From: Ectobius pallidus
Lineage: Eukaryota > Arthropoda > Insecta > Blattodea > Ectobiidae
Direction of reading: 5' to 3'
Assembly (NCBI GenBank): GCA_964059195.1
Contig: CAXKWD010000003.1
Location: 23,790,606-23,854,605 of the forward strand
DNA length: 64,000 bases
Shown here: in pieces, positions 1 through 11,679 of the stretch
Numbering within the stretch: position 1 is the stretch's first letter
Layout: each line of letters opens with the position of its first letter
The notes under the pieces: generated by a model
Told to the model about the DNA's origin: nothing
The model's database searches: none
Seen by the model: only the letters and a program-made list of their open reading frames with translations
Translations under genes and position numbers: made by a program

Positions 1-66
1 TATCGTCATATCGATGGTTTCCTCCGATTTTAACCTCGATATTTTAACTATCGATTATCATCCCTA
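1..66. mobile_element. Right terminus of a hAT-like element (cut by window edge)
   Basis: The sequence ends in ATTATCATCCCTA at 66. Read from the other strand this begins TAGGGATGATAATCGATAG, which fits the YARNG-type start of hAT inverted ends and the common TAGGGATGRTAATCGAT class. The left end lies outside the window, so the target duplication cannot be checked. Call rests on terminal similarity only. Confidence 0.4.
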
Positions 67-215
67 ATTGGAAGCTAAATTTGACAACTGTTTTTTATTT
101 CGGGGGGGTCCCTCCCTAGAGCCCCAGCCTTGTCTACGTCCATAACCGTTATGGGGGGGGAGATAAAGGGCATTCCCCTACAAGCGGGAAGTGATCTGGC
201 GATTAACTACGTAAT

Positions 216-318
216 ATTCAAGAAAAGTAACAGGTAACGGTTATAAATAACAGTTACTTTCGTGTAACTGTAACAGTAACGTAACTGTTCCAAAAAAAGT
301 AACAGATTCCCATCTCTA
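216..318. mobile_element. hAT-like right terminus rich in AAGTAACAG inverted repeats
   Basis: Several direct and inverted copies of AAGTAACAG/CTGTTACTT lie between 216 and 305, followed by CAGATTCCCATCTCTA ending at 318. In reverse this starts TAGAGATGGGAATCTG, a hAT-like terminus. No matching left end or 8-bp duplication was found. Confidence 0.3.
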
Positions 319-425
319 CCTCTGTGTTAAATCTTGGAAACACGAAGCGATCGCAGCGCGCCTAGTTGCCTGGTAGGAACTACAGGTATAAGAGGGAAAT
401 TTGAATCGTCCTAATAACAACGTCC

Positions 426-617
426 CAATTCAATACTAAGACATCTTAAAATCTGATGTTTTGAGAGCATTTATATATTGATGACAACTTCCGTCCATAG
501 TTATATTTGCACGTATAAAAGGCAAGAGACTTGTAAATCTATATTTAGCATAAAAACTAACTACATAAATGCTCTTTCTGAAAACATCAGATTTTAAGAT
601 GTATTAGTATTGAACTG
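426..617. mobile_element. Small hairpin MITE, ~48-bp inverted arms
   Basis: The left arm (426-473) and right arm (566-617) are near-perfect inverted repeats sharing TTCAATACTAA, ACATCTTAAAATCTGATGTT and GAGCATTTA, with a ~90-bp unrelated centre. The overall size of about 190 bp and lack of coding capacity fit a MITE. The superfamily is not assigned because no target duplication is evident. Confidence 0.65.
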
Positions 618-901
618 AGTCAGCGATATGTACTATATTAATATTGTTATAAGCCTATCTGCAACATAAATATTTATTAATGGAGTACCTATTTAAATAT
701 TATAATATGTTTAGTAAGAAATTCTTTAGCACTACTGTAAATAAATATCCTTCCCAAACTACAAATCTCAATTACGCTACTACCACAATATGTGTTTAAC
801 AAAATACTGACAAATATTTATTGTTAATGTGTTTACTTACCATAAGTTATCCCCGTCAATAGCAGATATACATCTAAGAGTCTGGATTCATTTGGGGAGG
901 G

Positions 902-958
902 GGGTACTGGTCAACTGATTTGGTCAAAAATCAAGAATACCATTCTGGCACTTAATAA
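902..958 (-). mobile_element. Fragment of the HINE-like element (left end)
   Basis: GGTACTGGTCAACTGATTTGG matches the end of the tandem unit of the copies at 15447 and 37296, and it runs directly into CCATTCTGGCACTTAATAA, the reverse of their shared left terminus. The microsatellite and most of the unit are missing, so this is an internally deleted relic. Confidence 0.5.
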
Positions 959-966
959 CAAAAAGT

Positions 967-2690
967 TAAGTAGAGATTTGAATTTAGCCAGTCTAAAAGG
1001 AAAATGTATTAAACATAAATCATGTAATATTTTGTTAAATACAATAAAAGGAGAGAGGGGAAAAAAAGGAGAAAATATTCACATATATCCAACAAATAAT
1101 ATTAAATTTATTACATTATAAATCAGCATTAAGTATTTACACAGCTTTTTTTCATATTACACTGTAATTAAAGATCCAAAACACATTGATTATACTAAGT
1201 TATATTAATAAATAGGCTAACATAGATTGCACCAATAGTTGTAAATGACTTGTAATCTACATTTCCAGCAGATACATCTACATTCAAGATGTACAATTCT
1301 TACTCATATAAACCATTGGGATTAAAGCATTTTCCCTCTACAATAGGGGTCCCATTTCTTGACAAGAAAACACCGGGACACTTGGCGGTCATTGAAAGAA
1401 CATTTTTTCTTGGGCATTTTATGCTACGTAAACACACTTGATATGGAAACATATGAGTTCAAGTAGATGGTTTTTTTTCGCCAGAACACAGAGAAGTGAG
1501 AAAACAAAATATACGAATACCACTAACGTGTGGAAGTGAGCATCTGCCTCCTCGATGCTGTATCCATGCCACAAAACTCATTGCATGCTACAGTTAATAG
1601 AAAAAGGGAAACTTTTAGCTGCTTTCTTCTATTGAGTGCCAGTAACTGATCAGTAGCAAAATATTGAGTTTCTCACTTTTTAAATTTAAAATCAGAAGAT
1701 TTTTTACAGAAAACAGTTGTAATAATGATATCAGTAATGAAACTAACAAGTATCTAGAATGGAAAGCATCAGGGTCGATCTTTATGTTCAATGCTTTTAC
1801 CGTGAAATAATAGTTGTAATAATAATAATAATAATAATTGCATGGTTTCCTCAATTGCAAAGGCCAAAATGCAGGATACATTGAGATATAGCTGAACAAT
1901 AGAAGTAAATGCTGCACTAATGAGTTATTACAAGAGTTTATTGGTAAATTTCTTTAGCCATGAAATTTGATTTGAACCCACGACCTCTTCCCTATTACTC
2001 CATACCACCTTCCTGTAATTGATTTTGGTGCGTTCATTACGACTGTGGTGAACTGATTATATGTCACAACAATATCTAGATTATAGTATTCTTGCCACTA
2101 TGGGCAACAAAAGAATATTCATATTTTAATCAAAATGTTTGTTCTGAAATTTGCATTTAAGTCATGTTATATCGTTTTTATCTTGATACCTATTAATTTT
2201 ATAAAGAAATGTGTTTAACAAATAATGTTCTTTTTTAATTTTCTCTACAACTTGTCTGTACTAAGTTTCCATGTGTCGCCCAATGTGATGGAGATAGCCT
2301 AGAAAAATTGAAAATGGATACGAGTAAAGTACCCCCTAAGTCATTTTTGCAGAAAAACGGATACAGCCAGTTTGTTAGTCATAGATAAGAGTTTCCAATT
2401 TTAATTTTTCATTAAAATCGTTAGAGCCAATTTTTCAAAATAGTTTCATGAAAAGTCCCCTTAATATTTCAGTTATAAAACTCAATTTCTGAGCGGTCGA
2501 TAAAATTCCGAAAAAGTCCTTAGTTCAAAAAATGAAGTAAATACAATGAACCGTTTACCGGCTAAGCTTGTCACAGACAGACATCATTCCAAAAACATTT
2601 TTTTCGGTTTCTACCAATCCTGAAACATGCTTTCCCGGTGTTATCTCGACTTTGATTTTTGCCACGATCACAATACTTTCTCTACACTAC
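967..2690. other. No gene recognised
   Basis: A/T-rich sequence with a short (AAT)n run at 1817-1839. A tRNA B-box-like string, read in reverse, lies near 1968-1985 but has no convincing A box. No open frame resembles a known family. Confidence 0.5.
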
Positions 2691-2694
2691 GTAT

Positions 2695-2845
2695 ATGCTA
2701 GAAAGTAAAATCAGGACATCTGGGACCCCTACCCTGAGAATCCCTATCAAGTGGAAAACTATATGCAATCTAGGCAATGAAGTGAATTGTGCTAATTACT
2801 TCATTTGTGAAGACCACTTCCTGGAAAAAGATTCAGAAAACAACA
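2695..2845 (+). pseudogene. THAP-type zinc-finger fragment
   Basis: The plus-strand translation gives a block ending in FICEDHFLEKD, preceded by KWKTICNLGN. The W...C...CEDHF spacing is that of the C-terminal half of a THAP (C2CH) DNA-binding domain, which is found in P-element-type transposases and in domesticated THAP proteins. The N-terminal CxxxC pair is not visible. A second, inverted copy with the same block lies at 4690-4862, which points to a repeated mobile element and not to a host gene. The frame closes soon after the motif. The family call is moderately secure; P-element origin is an inference. Confidence 0.45.
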
Positions 2846-3349
2846 GGGTCAGATGTGGTAATTGTAGATTCTTGGTAAATGTAAATGCCTACTGGGAAAT
2901 TTTGTAATAGATTATTTCAGTTAGATATTTGTTATAATTACAGTGTTTACTCTTCCTTCTTTTTATTTTCACAAATGACAACCAAGTATATGTTTTTAAA
3001 AGTTCAATTTTGACTTAATAAAACACTGACAGTTTACTTCATGAAGCAAAGCAGCAGACATCATTAAAATTTGAAGAAACTTGTATTTAATAATGTTTCA
3101 AGAGATCAAAACTATAGTAACTAAGGTAAAGGATGGTTATTAACAACAAAAGCATGGGTTCATTGTACCTCATCTATTTATATGCCCAAAAAGTTAATTT
3201 TAAATCCTAGAAACAATTAAATGTTAGGAATGACTGAGAAAAACTAACAAATTTTAAATTACCCAACTTAACCCTACTAGACATAGAATAAATTATAAAG
3301 TTGATCCAAAGCAACTTTGACTCGGGGTTTATAAAATAGTGCATAATTA

Positions 3350-4050
3350 CAATGAGTCCCATGAAAAAGTTGGCCAATGACACGGGTTTCCTCGTCGCGG
3401 CAGGCACAGCTCCAACTCCCAAGCGATTGGGTGAAATATCTAAGCTAATAAAGCCGCGATCGGTGTAATGATTCAGGTTCTCCCATTTACAGTTAAAATT
3501 ACAATGAAAATAACCATGTACCTCATCACAAGAGTTGTTGGAAATGTTCTCCTCTTGCATCCACACTGGCACCTTTTTAGGAAATTTTCTTTCAGGCGCA
3601 TAAGTTCAGCTTCCGAGATAGAGTTAATTTCTCTTGTGATATTGTCTGTAAGTTCTTCTAACAGCATGTGAATATTATTTATGGGGAAACTTGAAAAACA
3701 AAGTGTACAGGTCAATAGGTCAATTTCTTATACATTAAAAGAACTTAAAGACAATATCACAAGAGAAATTTATTCTATCTCTGAAGCTGAACTTAAGCGC
3801 GTGAAAGAAAATTTCCTAAAAAGGTGCCAGTATTGTGTGGATGCAAGAGGAGAACATTTCCAACATCTCTTATGATGAGGTACATGTATATTTTTGTTGT
3901 AATTTTAACTGTAAATATGAGAACCTGAATCACTACACTGATCGTGGCTTTATTTGCATAGATATTTCACCCGATCGCTCAGGAGTTGAGCTGAGCCTGC
4001 CGCGATGCAGAAACCCACATCATTGGCCAACTCTTGTGTGAGACTCGCTG
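3350..4050. mobile_element. Palindromic Tc1/mariner-type (ITm) element built of inverted transposase 3' halves
   Basis: Two ~310-bp arms (3350-3659 and 3738-4050) are inverted copies around a ~78-bp spacer. Both outer ends start CA(A/G)(T/C)GAGTC and share AGTTGGCCAAT. The element is bounded by TA at 3348-3349 and 4051-4052. Each arm encodes the same transposase C-terminus, read outwards: ITREI.SISEAEL followed by NFLKRCQ, and in the right arm GEHFQHLL then stop. That tail is typical of insect DDE_3-type ITm transposases. No DDE catalytic residues are left, so it must have been mobilised in trans or formed by rearrangement. A single-arm copy lies at 28618-28930. Confidence 0.75.
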
Positions 4051-4689
4051 TAGGTTCTTGCTCACACAATGTATAGAGCATTCGGACCTTAAAATGCAGT
4101 ACAATATACATGGAGCGTTATGTTGCAATGTCAACTCATGAAGATCGCACGCAACTCTGAACAACAAAATGTTTATCAATCAGGAGTTATGGGCATGATA
4201 AGTTCCATGCAAAATTTTCTATCATATATATATATTATTTCTCAAGTCAAGATCCCTTTCTCTCAACACGTCCTAATTGTACAGGCATGAATGAGGTATC
4301 GTTAAAAAGGTTTTTTTTACCGATTTCTGACATTGCATTACGATTTTGTGCTAAAACTTACTGTTCGTAGAAAATTTTAATATAAAAGACTTCCAAAAGG
4401 GCATAATGGATCCACAGCTCTTCATATCTATTCATAATTATTATTTCATGTCGTTCGGTTCATTTTTAAAGATATTTAATTTTGAGAACTTAGCAGTAGC
4501 GTATCTTTGGATTTTATAAGTCTTAGATTTTCTGGGAGTTAAATCTGATTTTGGAATTTCAGTACCTAAGATGTAGATGTAGATATCTCGTCCTGCAGAT
4601 CCTGACACTTACCAATACCGACAATGTATCAGTATCGGAACTGTGAATGGGCCTATCATTTTCATGGATAGGCAAATGCTTTGGAATCA
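4051..4689. other. No gene recognised
   Basis: A/T-rich. A ~40-bp string at 4568-4612 (TAGATGTAGATA...CTCGTCCTG.AGATCCTG) recurs in direct orientation at 6008-6047, so both belong to an unidentified repeat. Confidence 0.45.
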
Positions 4690-4862
4690 CATCATACCTT
4701 TATTTAATTTGTCTATAGTGTAGTTCATGTCTTTTTGCAACAAATGGTCTTCACAAACATAAAAATTATTACAACTCACCCCATTTGGAATATTACAAAT
4801 AGTTTTCCAAGTTTCCAGGACATCTTGGGGCTGTTTGGAGAATCTGTACATATGATTGTTCT
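4690..4862 (-). pseudogene. THAP-type zinc-finger fragment, inverted copy
   Basis: The minus-strand translation reads RFSKQPQDVLETWKTIC, then NNFYVCEDHLLQKD. It shares WKTIC, the spacing and C-E-D-H with the fragment at 2695-2845. These fit the W, third Cys and His positions of a THAP domain. It is open for about 50 codons. The two copies face opposite ways around the palindromic element at 3350-4050, so they may be the arms of one larger decayed transposon; this was not proven because flanking arms could not be aligned. Confidence 0.45.
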
Positions 4863-5315
4863 TTCCATGTTCATAATATCCTCATGAGCACCCAGGGAAC
4901 TTGCAATAGTATTTCAGCATCCCACGCTGGTTTTGTTCAAGGATCTGAAAGCACAAATAACTATATATTAACACACAAATCCTGAAAACTGGATAACATG
5001 AGAACAAAGATAACATAGAATTTTTGGAGCACCAGTCACCATGTAAAGAAAAAAAAATTTAGACCTAAATCAACGATGGCAGGAAAATGGTACTTTACGA
5101 CAACAGAGTCCCCCACTCCTACTCTCAATCACTCCCCTAGCGGCGGCATTTGTACTAGGCCTACTAGCAGCGATGGTAGCGCCATCTCTTACGCAACTGA
5201 TGAAACAAAATATAATTTCATTCTTCTTTATTCTCTTCCTTTCCAGTCTCCTTCCTCTCACCTCCTCTTCACCCTACCTACCTATTTCAGACCTATTCCT
5301 ACTAGTAAATTTTGG

Positions 5316-5392
5316 ATTGATGAGGATTTGAACTCGGGACCCCTAGCATTATATAGCTAGGAGTCTTAACCATTACGCCACGAGTGAATGTT
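5316..5392 (-). repeat. tRNA-like head of a SINE
   Basis: On the minus strand an A-box-like TGGCGTAATGG (5370-5380) is followed by a B box GAGTTCAAATCCTC (5322-5335), with a 6-bp anticodon-like stem CCTAGC/GCTAGG between them. The loop is 8 nt and the acceptor stem is not intact, so it is a tRNA-derived SINE head and not a working tRNA. The body probably continues leftwards to about 5070, but no second copy is present to confirm this. Confidence 0.45.
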
Positions 5393-6540
5393 GAGCAATG
5401 AAGGTAGCTTTCGTATATTTGAGTTATGATAGGGGGATTTCATAAGTTTTAATGCAAGAATCGGTTTTTATCATTTTGAGATATTTTGTTACTTATGAAA
5501 AGAGCAGTGTTGGTGCAAGGGTATTTTTGTATTGTGAAATATTAGGCGACATGTCAATTTAAATTATGCATTACCAGCGTTGAGATTGAGCATTGGCTAC
5601 AGGCATGATGGCATGCACTACGGGGAAGCGGGCGCAGCCAGGCAAGTGCCTTGTGGAAAGGGGACCAGCCTGTTTCGCTAAGTACTGTTTACATAGGAAC
5701 CATATAGCCTATAATTTTATTGTTTAAATCTGATCATTTTTGTGAGTAACCAGTACCTAGGCCTATACACTATGCCAAATATAAAGGCCTATTTCTTCAT
5801 GGTTTCTTCCCCGAATATTTATAGGATCAAACTCAATTTATAGGCTATATGAAGTCCACATGTTACTAAGACTTTTATAACCTCAAATGTGGCCATTTTC
5901 ATATTGAAAACCACATGATAAAATTGATAAAAAAACAGGTTACTGTAGTAACTGTTAATATTACCTCCATCATTCAAAATCAGTTGTTGTTCGTCTAGAG
6001 GCAGATACTGTAGATGTAGATAGGCTATCTCGTCCTGTAGATCCTGTGTTGATGAAAATCAGAACACGTTAGATGTCTGTAGCACAAGCTGATTAGGGTT
6101 CTGTAAACACATAAGATCATATAAAATTCCCGAATTCTGATCATTATCTGGTAATTACAGTTGTTTGGGAGTAACGTTCATTAGGCAAAATTTCGAAAAA
6201 GAAATATTCAATCTGAAAATACACTTACTTGAGATCAGCAGACACGTAGAAAAATTCTATTAACTTTTCGTCACAGAACACAAACTTGGAGAAATTCCGT
6301 TAAGTTTTCTTTCGGTCACAGAACCTGGCCTGGCCTTGCTTTCAAACTTCTGAAATGGGCATCATTCATTCGCAGATGCGAGAGCCAATCAGCGCTCTGC
6401 ATTTGAACGATCAGCGCTCCAATAACCTGCCTGGTCAACTACTGCCCGTGTTTCCATATTTCGTATCAAGCCTTCACCCCCGTGGCGGTCACTACTGGGC
6501 TACTCAGTGTTGCCAACCACAAAAGCAAAAATCTCTTTGA
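5393..6540. other. No gene recognised
   Basis: Holds the second copy of the 4568-4612 string (6008-6047) and a short imperfect duplication near 6247-6330 ending in GTCACAGAAC. No coding similarity was recognised. Confidence 0.45.
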
Positions 6541-6960
6541 CAACTCCATAAATTTTCTTTAAATTCCTTTGACGCATTAAAAAAATCTTTAAAATACAAT
6601 CTCAAAGAACTTGAAGACATTGGACTCATGGTAGGAGCAAGAGGAACTGTTACAACTTTCATGTTAAACACCTTCAAGAGATTGGGACTTCCTCCATCAG
6701 TTATAACTGAAGTTGCTTTAGCAACCCTCAGAGGATCTGTTTCAATACTGAGGAATCACATATATAAATCCTAATCGTAACTGTTAATGATTTTCTATTT
6801 TGTATTAATTTTTCATTAATTTTATTCTCTTTTTCTTTTCAATGTTCTATGTTCAATTACCTTTTTGTTTTTTTCTTTTCTGGTACTCTTTGTCTGTGTA
6901 GGCAACCCATAACTATGGGAAGATTAAATAAATTAAAAAATTATATTTTACCAATAATAA
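6541..6960 (+). mobile_element. 3' end of a non-LTR retrotransposon: C-terminal tail of the polyprotein
   Basis: An open frame from 6541 to a stop at 6772 contains KKSLKYNLKELEDIG, then VGARGTV, and ends HIYKS. The KYxxL...VGAxG pattern is characteristic of the extreme C-terminus of several reverse-transcriptase polyproteins. About 180 bp of 3' UTR follows and ends in an A-rich tail with TAA repeats near 6950. The catalytic domain is absent, so this is a 5'-truncated copy. Clade uncertain. Confidence 0.5.
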
Positions 6961-7639
6961 TAAATAATAATTGTATTAATATGAATCTTACCTCAATGTA
7001 ACTGCATGCAATTCACCAAGGCATAAATGCGCTGTCATAAGAGAGAAATTTCGTTTTTAACTCAGGGGTATACATTTAAATAGTTGTAGACTGCTCTCTC
7101 TCTCGCTCTCTATTCTATTATTTGTCCGAAATTCCGCTTTATCTCTTTTAATTATATACGGAAAACAGTAAATTATTTTTTCTGTAGATTTGGGACGAAA
7201 TTATTTGATTCTTAGAAGGAAGCAAGATTTCTCTAAATCTACAGAAATGGCTTTGTGGTTGGCAACGCTGGGGCGACTGGCAAATTGTTTTTATTTTTTT
7301 TTCCTTTCTGCTGCTATCTACTGGACAATTCGTTAACACCCAACTCGTAATCTTCCATCTGCAGGCAGAAATCTGACTTACAATCGATGGACCAGCTGAT
7401 TGGTCGGTAAAGAAAATTACCCCATTTCAACGATGGCATTTCCGTTGAGCATTCGTCAAAGTTAACCTGTTAACATGTTAACCGTTATATTAATTTCGTA
7501 TCCTATTTGACATAGCAGTTTATGTTAAATATGTAAAAAAAAAAAAAAAAAAATTGGCAGGCAATTTTAAATTAAATGTAAAATTACGAAATAACAAAAT
7601 AAAATACACTAAAGGTCTACCGCTCATCATTCCATTTGT

Positions 7640-8622
7640 TCAGGTTTTCACGAAACTTAGTATATACGATTATAAATATTCATAGGACGAATGCTATTGA
7701 TTTGAACCAAATAAGGTGACCCGTACCGAAGTAACGCCCACATAAAAATTTAAAAATAGCAGATCATCACTATAATACAAAGTCGCTTGGCTAACTCAAT
7801 CATTGACATAATTGTTTGCCCACTTCCAGATGAGAAAGAAACTTGAAATATGGCGTATGACTTATAGTGTGCAACCGACAGGAATATTTTTCATTTTATT
7901 TTTTACCCAAGAAAAACACACAAAAGGCGGACACGCAACTTTAAGTTCCGTGCAGACCTACTTTGGAGGCTTATAGTAGCTAAACTAAACTAATTTTGAG
8001 AGATCTACAAGTTCGGCTCAGACAAGAGTTAGATTTTTTGTATTCTAAGTAAATTTTGTATATTTGCCTCACATTATGTAATTTTAGACACACTTATAGG
8101 ACAGATAGAATCGTAACATCTAGCAGGAATATTGGCCCATAAAGCAGCCATAAGCTTGCAAAATTTGGTGTTTCTACCTGTCCCATAAGCATGAAAAAAC
8201 TGGCTGGATAGCCATCATCATTTACATCTACGACAGTCCAGATCTCCCACTTATTAACATTGATGTTTACTCACTTGCAGATGAGCTAGAAATTTGAAAT
8301 TTGGCAAACTTATAACTTTTGCCCATAACCGGTGTAAAAATTCCAAAAAGTTCAATTTTTTTATTTTCCCCCTCCAGAAACTGTAATTGTACGGCTTCAG
8401 ACGTTTTTACAAAAGTAAAGGTATACGCCTATTGTTGATGTGAGTAATTTGTTGTAAATTCGTTCTGTTAACATTGTAGGCCTAGTCATCCTACTTATTT
8501 CTTCACATATGATTATCACACTTTCTGAAAAAAAAGCTGCCGAAAAATCAATTTTTTATGAAATATACCTATTAGTTTAATCTGGCACTTTGTTATATCA
8601 GTTTACCTGATTTTATTTTTTA
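7640..8622 (+). mobile_element. Degenerate HINE-like element
   Basis: One recognisable ~110-bp tandem unit lies at 7640-7745 (CACGAAACTTAGTATA, CTATTGATTTGAACCAAAT, GACCCGTACCGAAGTAA). The right end at 8581-8622 is TCTGGCACTTTGTTATATCAG plus TTTACCTGAT, matching the ends of the copies at 37296 and 58006. Between them are two diverged ~80-bp blocks (7849-7930 and 8273-8350) that resemble each other. The left terminus is lost. Confidence 0.45.
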
Positions 8623-9238
8623 ACAAAAATGTTTGAAAAGTGAGCTTGTTATTTGTATGTGACATAATTCTATTTGAAATTATCTTTATTTACAGATATT
8701 GATCTTGACGAATTACTGAGCAGATTCTTTAAAAATTAGTTGATTGTTTGTTACAAATACAAAATATGATTGACTACGGCATGTGATAAAAATAAATTCA
8801 TAAGTCTTTGTAGTATGGCAAAGTGTAGATAGTAGATACCATCCCCGTCCCACCCAAAACAAAATTCCTAGCGCTAATGCTAACTCCTTTCACTATAGCT
8901 TTCACTATAACTTTATAAAATCCTTTCACCATAACTTTATATCACAGATATAAAGATTCCGATGTGAAACGCAGACGACAATATTACAGAATTTCTAACA
9001 GTATGATCAACTGTTAACACATCCCATTTTTACCTATACCATCTGGCTCTATAAAACTAATTCAATGTGCTCTAACTTTCGCTCGTTTTCAGAAAGTTTA
9101 GTATTTGCGAACGGTTTGCTTGATAACTAAAAAAAAGTATGTAAGATATTTTGTTGAAACTTTGCATGCATGTATAGTTCTCTTATGTCAACAACATACA
9201 CTGATGTATTAAGTACAGTTTTTATAAATAATTTGCAT
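8623..9238. other. No gene recognised
   Basis: A/T-rich sequence without a recognisable repeat or reading frame. Confidence 0.4.
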
Positions 9239-9360
9239 AACAAATTTTGTGAAAATTTTATGTAAAAGTTTCAAAAATTAAAGTAAATATTTTTTAAGTA
9301 AACAAATTTTGTGAAAATTTTATGTAAAAGTTTCAAAAATTAAAGTAAATATTTTTTAAG
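9239..9360. repeat. Perfect 62-bp tandem duplication
   Basis: The unit starting AACAAATTTTGTGAAAATTT at 9239 recurs at 9301. The two copies are identical over 60 bases and differ only in the last two. With no divergence this is either a very recent slippage or duplication, or an assembly artefact. Confidence 0.9.
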
Positions 9361-9379
9361 TCCAATCATAAATATAGTT

Positions 9380-9698
9380 AGCGGATATAGTAAGAGTAAT
9401 TAAATCACGGAGGATGAAATGGGCTGGTCAAGTTGTGCGCATGGGGGAGGAAAGACATATTTAAAAAATATTGACTGGGAGACCCGAAGGGAAAATACCA
9501 CTTGGAAGACATAGACGTAGGTGGGAGGACAATATTAGGGCAGATTTAAGAGAAGTAGGATGGTTGGATGGAGTTAGCACAGAATAGGGTTGAACGGCGG
9601 GCTCAGGTAAGCGCGGCAATGAACCTTTGGGTTCCAAAAATAGATAATATTCCTTTAGTTTCCTTAGGAATTGTATATTGGCATTGAGTAAGTAAGTA
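9380..9698 (+). mobile_element. Non-LTR retrotransposon 3' end (RT C-terminus)
   Basis: The translation gives RRMKWAGQVVRMGEE, then GRHRRRWEDNIRADLREVGW: the (R)RW.GH..RM...PRRRWEDxI tail common to insect endonuclease-reverse-transcriptase LINEs. Two internal stops (HI*K and TE*G) show that it is dead. The copy ends in a short AAGT repeat near 9690. A second copy of the same tail, with the same downstream bases, is at 30858-31122. Confidence 0.65.
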
Positions 9699-10179
9699 TC
9701 ACAAATATTTTAGTGTATATTGTAGACACGTTTATTAAAAACATCTCAAAACTAGAATTGGATCAACATTATATATATTAATTATTCATCATGTAAACGC
9801 TGCTCGGGTGAACCAAAACTCATGTTAATATAGTAACTAATATATAGATTCGGTTTTCAAAAACTTTAAACTTGCTTAGTAATGTACAGATGATGCATAT
9901 TGGGCATGCCAATTTGTATTCCCATTGGACTTACAGATCCAAAGGAATTTATTTTTCTAAAAATGGTAAGTTTGTACTAGCTAAGGCAATAAGGAAGTAC
10001 ACTCAATCAGTTACATTAAAAAAAAGAAAGGAACAAATAAATCCGCGTATAGTTGATTCTGCAAGTAATAAGAATGTACCGATAATAGATATATTGTAGT
10101 AAATTAAGTCTGTGTTAAATAAAATCAGTTTATTTTACCAAAATGTGTAAAATTGAGAAAAGAAGTAACTTACTACAAT

Positions 10180-10704
10180 ATTAGGCCTATAATATACAAG
10201 ATAAAATTTTAAGAGCAATGTTTCATACTGACAAAATTCGCGTTTAATGAATAAATATTCGTTTAGCCTAGATTTAAATGTTGACCGCAGATCCTGATGA
10301 TGATGAAGGGAAGAAGATTCCAGGAACGTGCAGAAGTTACAGTAAATCTCTAGAACAGATGAATGTTCTATTTTTAGGTATGCTCTAGAAACTATATTCC
10401 TGTTATTATTCCGTACACTACTGATAGGGAATTTACTGGTTTCGTACTTTACTATTGTGTACGTGGAGTCTGTTTAGTGCCATTCATAATTGCAATAAGT
10501 TAGAAGCCACAGAAAATTAAAGAGGCAATGTAGGTCACAAATAAAGCCACGAGATTTAATTAGAAAGTTGATACAATATTCCAGGAAACGCATTCGACCA
10601 ATCACTTTGCATCTTATTAACCAAGAGGAAATAACTTTAATTAAGCCTAAACAAAACTCATAAGGAATTCCATAGAACTCGAAAAGCTTTTCAGTAACCC
10701 ACAA
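10180..10704 (-). pseudogene. Unclassified reading frame with a single internal stop
   Basis: On the minus strand the frame from 10704 down to about 10180 is open apart from one TAA near 10481. The first part is hydrophobic and the second ends in FKSRLNEYLFIKRE. The tail weakly recalls the FKxxLKxYLF ends of LINE polyproteins, but no catalytic motif is present. I do not recognise the family; a decayed mobile-element frame is the most likely reading. Confidence 0.25.
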
Positions 10705-11629
10705 TTTAATTGTATATGTCGAAATCCATAAAATAAAATTTACCTCTACTTAAAAATGGCAATTAAGAAATAAGCAGGATTCCTCGAAATGGCGTAAAAA
10801 ACATTAAATTTTATTTGTAGACAGCCGAAGATAAAATAAGCACTTTTAACGGTAGATGGTATTAACTAAATGCTTAGAAAATGCTTAGTTTGAGTTGTTT
10901 ACCAGAAAATCTATATAGCTGCTTGTGCGCGCCAATATGGCTGGCTCCACGGTGTGTAATTCATCACAACCTAACATTTATTATTTCGCAAATTTTAACG
11001 GCTATCTGAAATATTGTAAAATACACGTGGTAAAATAATTTTCCCGTTTTACCACTAGGACAAAAAATAACTGTTATTGAGAATCTTTCTTCAACTGTCC
11101 ACTTGTCAACATTTAGGTACACGTTACTAGAAAGGTATAAAGCATAGATTTATGAAACTGGCTACGCATAGGCTATAGCTGCAAACTGTTTTGTGTATTT
11201 AGTACTTTTCGTATTTTCAAAATGATTTCAAGACAAAGTTATTCCTTGTATTTTTAGCAAAATATCGGCAAACAAATTAGTATATGCAAAATTAAAGAAT
11301 AATCTGTACTATATATACACTTTATGTACACTATATCTACTGATTATTGTTCTAAAGTAACTTTGACTTGTGGCCACCCATGAACGTCATTAAAGAACTA
11401 TATATCATGGCAATCAAGGGGTAAGCTGCCCTGCATTATGGGACTTTCGGGCGAGGCCATAGTACTGGGTCTTTTAAACATGTTCCAGATTTTAAGAAAT
11501 CTTTTAGCTAGAGTAGAAATGTGTTCACGTACATAAGCCTATTCTATACCGAGTTCCCTGTGCAACTGGCTATTTCGGATAAACCAAGGAGAGTTCAATG
11601 ATATCAAAGACGCTGGATTTTTGTTCTTG

Positions 11630-11630
<1 letters not shown>
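10705..11630. other. No gene recognised
   Basis: Mostly unique-looking A/T-rich DNA with no open frame of note and no inverted ends found. Confidence 0.4.

Positions 11631-11679
<49 letters not shown>
11631..11679. repeat. (TAA)n microsatellite, likely LINE tail
   Basis: About 16 uninterrupted TAA units. They abut the 3' side of the minus-strand LINE at 11680-12390, as expected for an expanded retrotransposon tail. Confidence 0.85.

Noticed and set aside
1960..2040. Additional SINE head on the minus strand
   Set aside because: A B-box-like GTGGGTTCAAATC is present but the A box is missing or too close; no other copy in the window.
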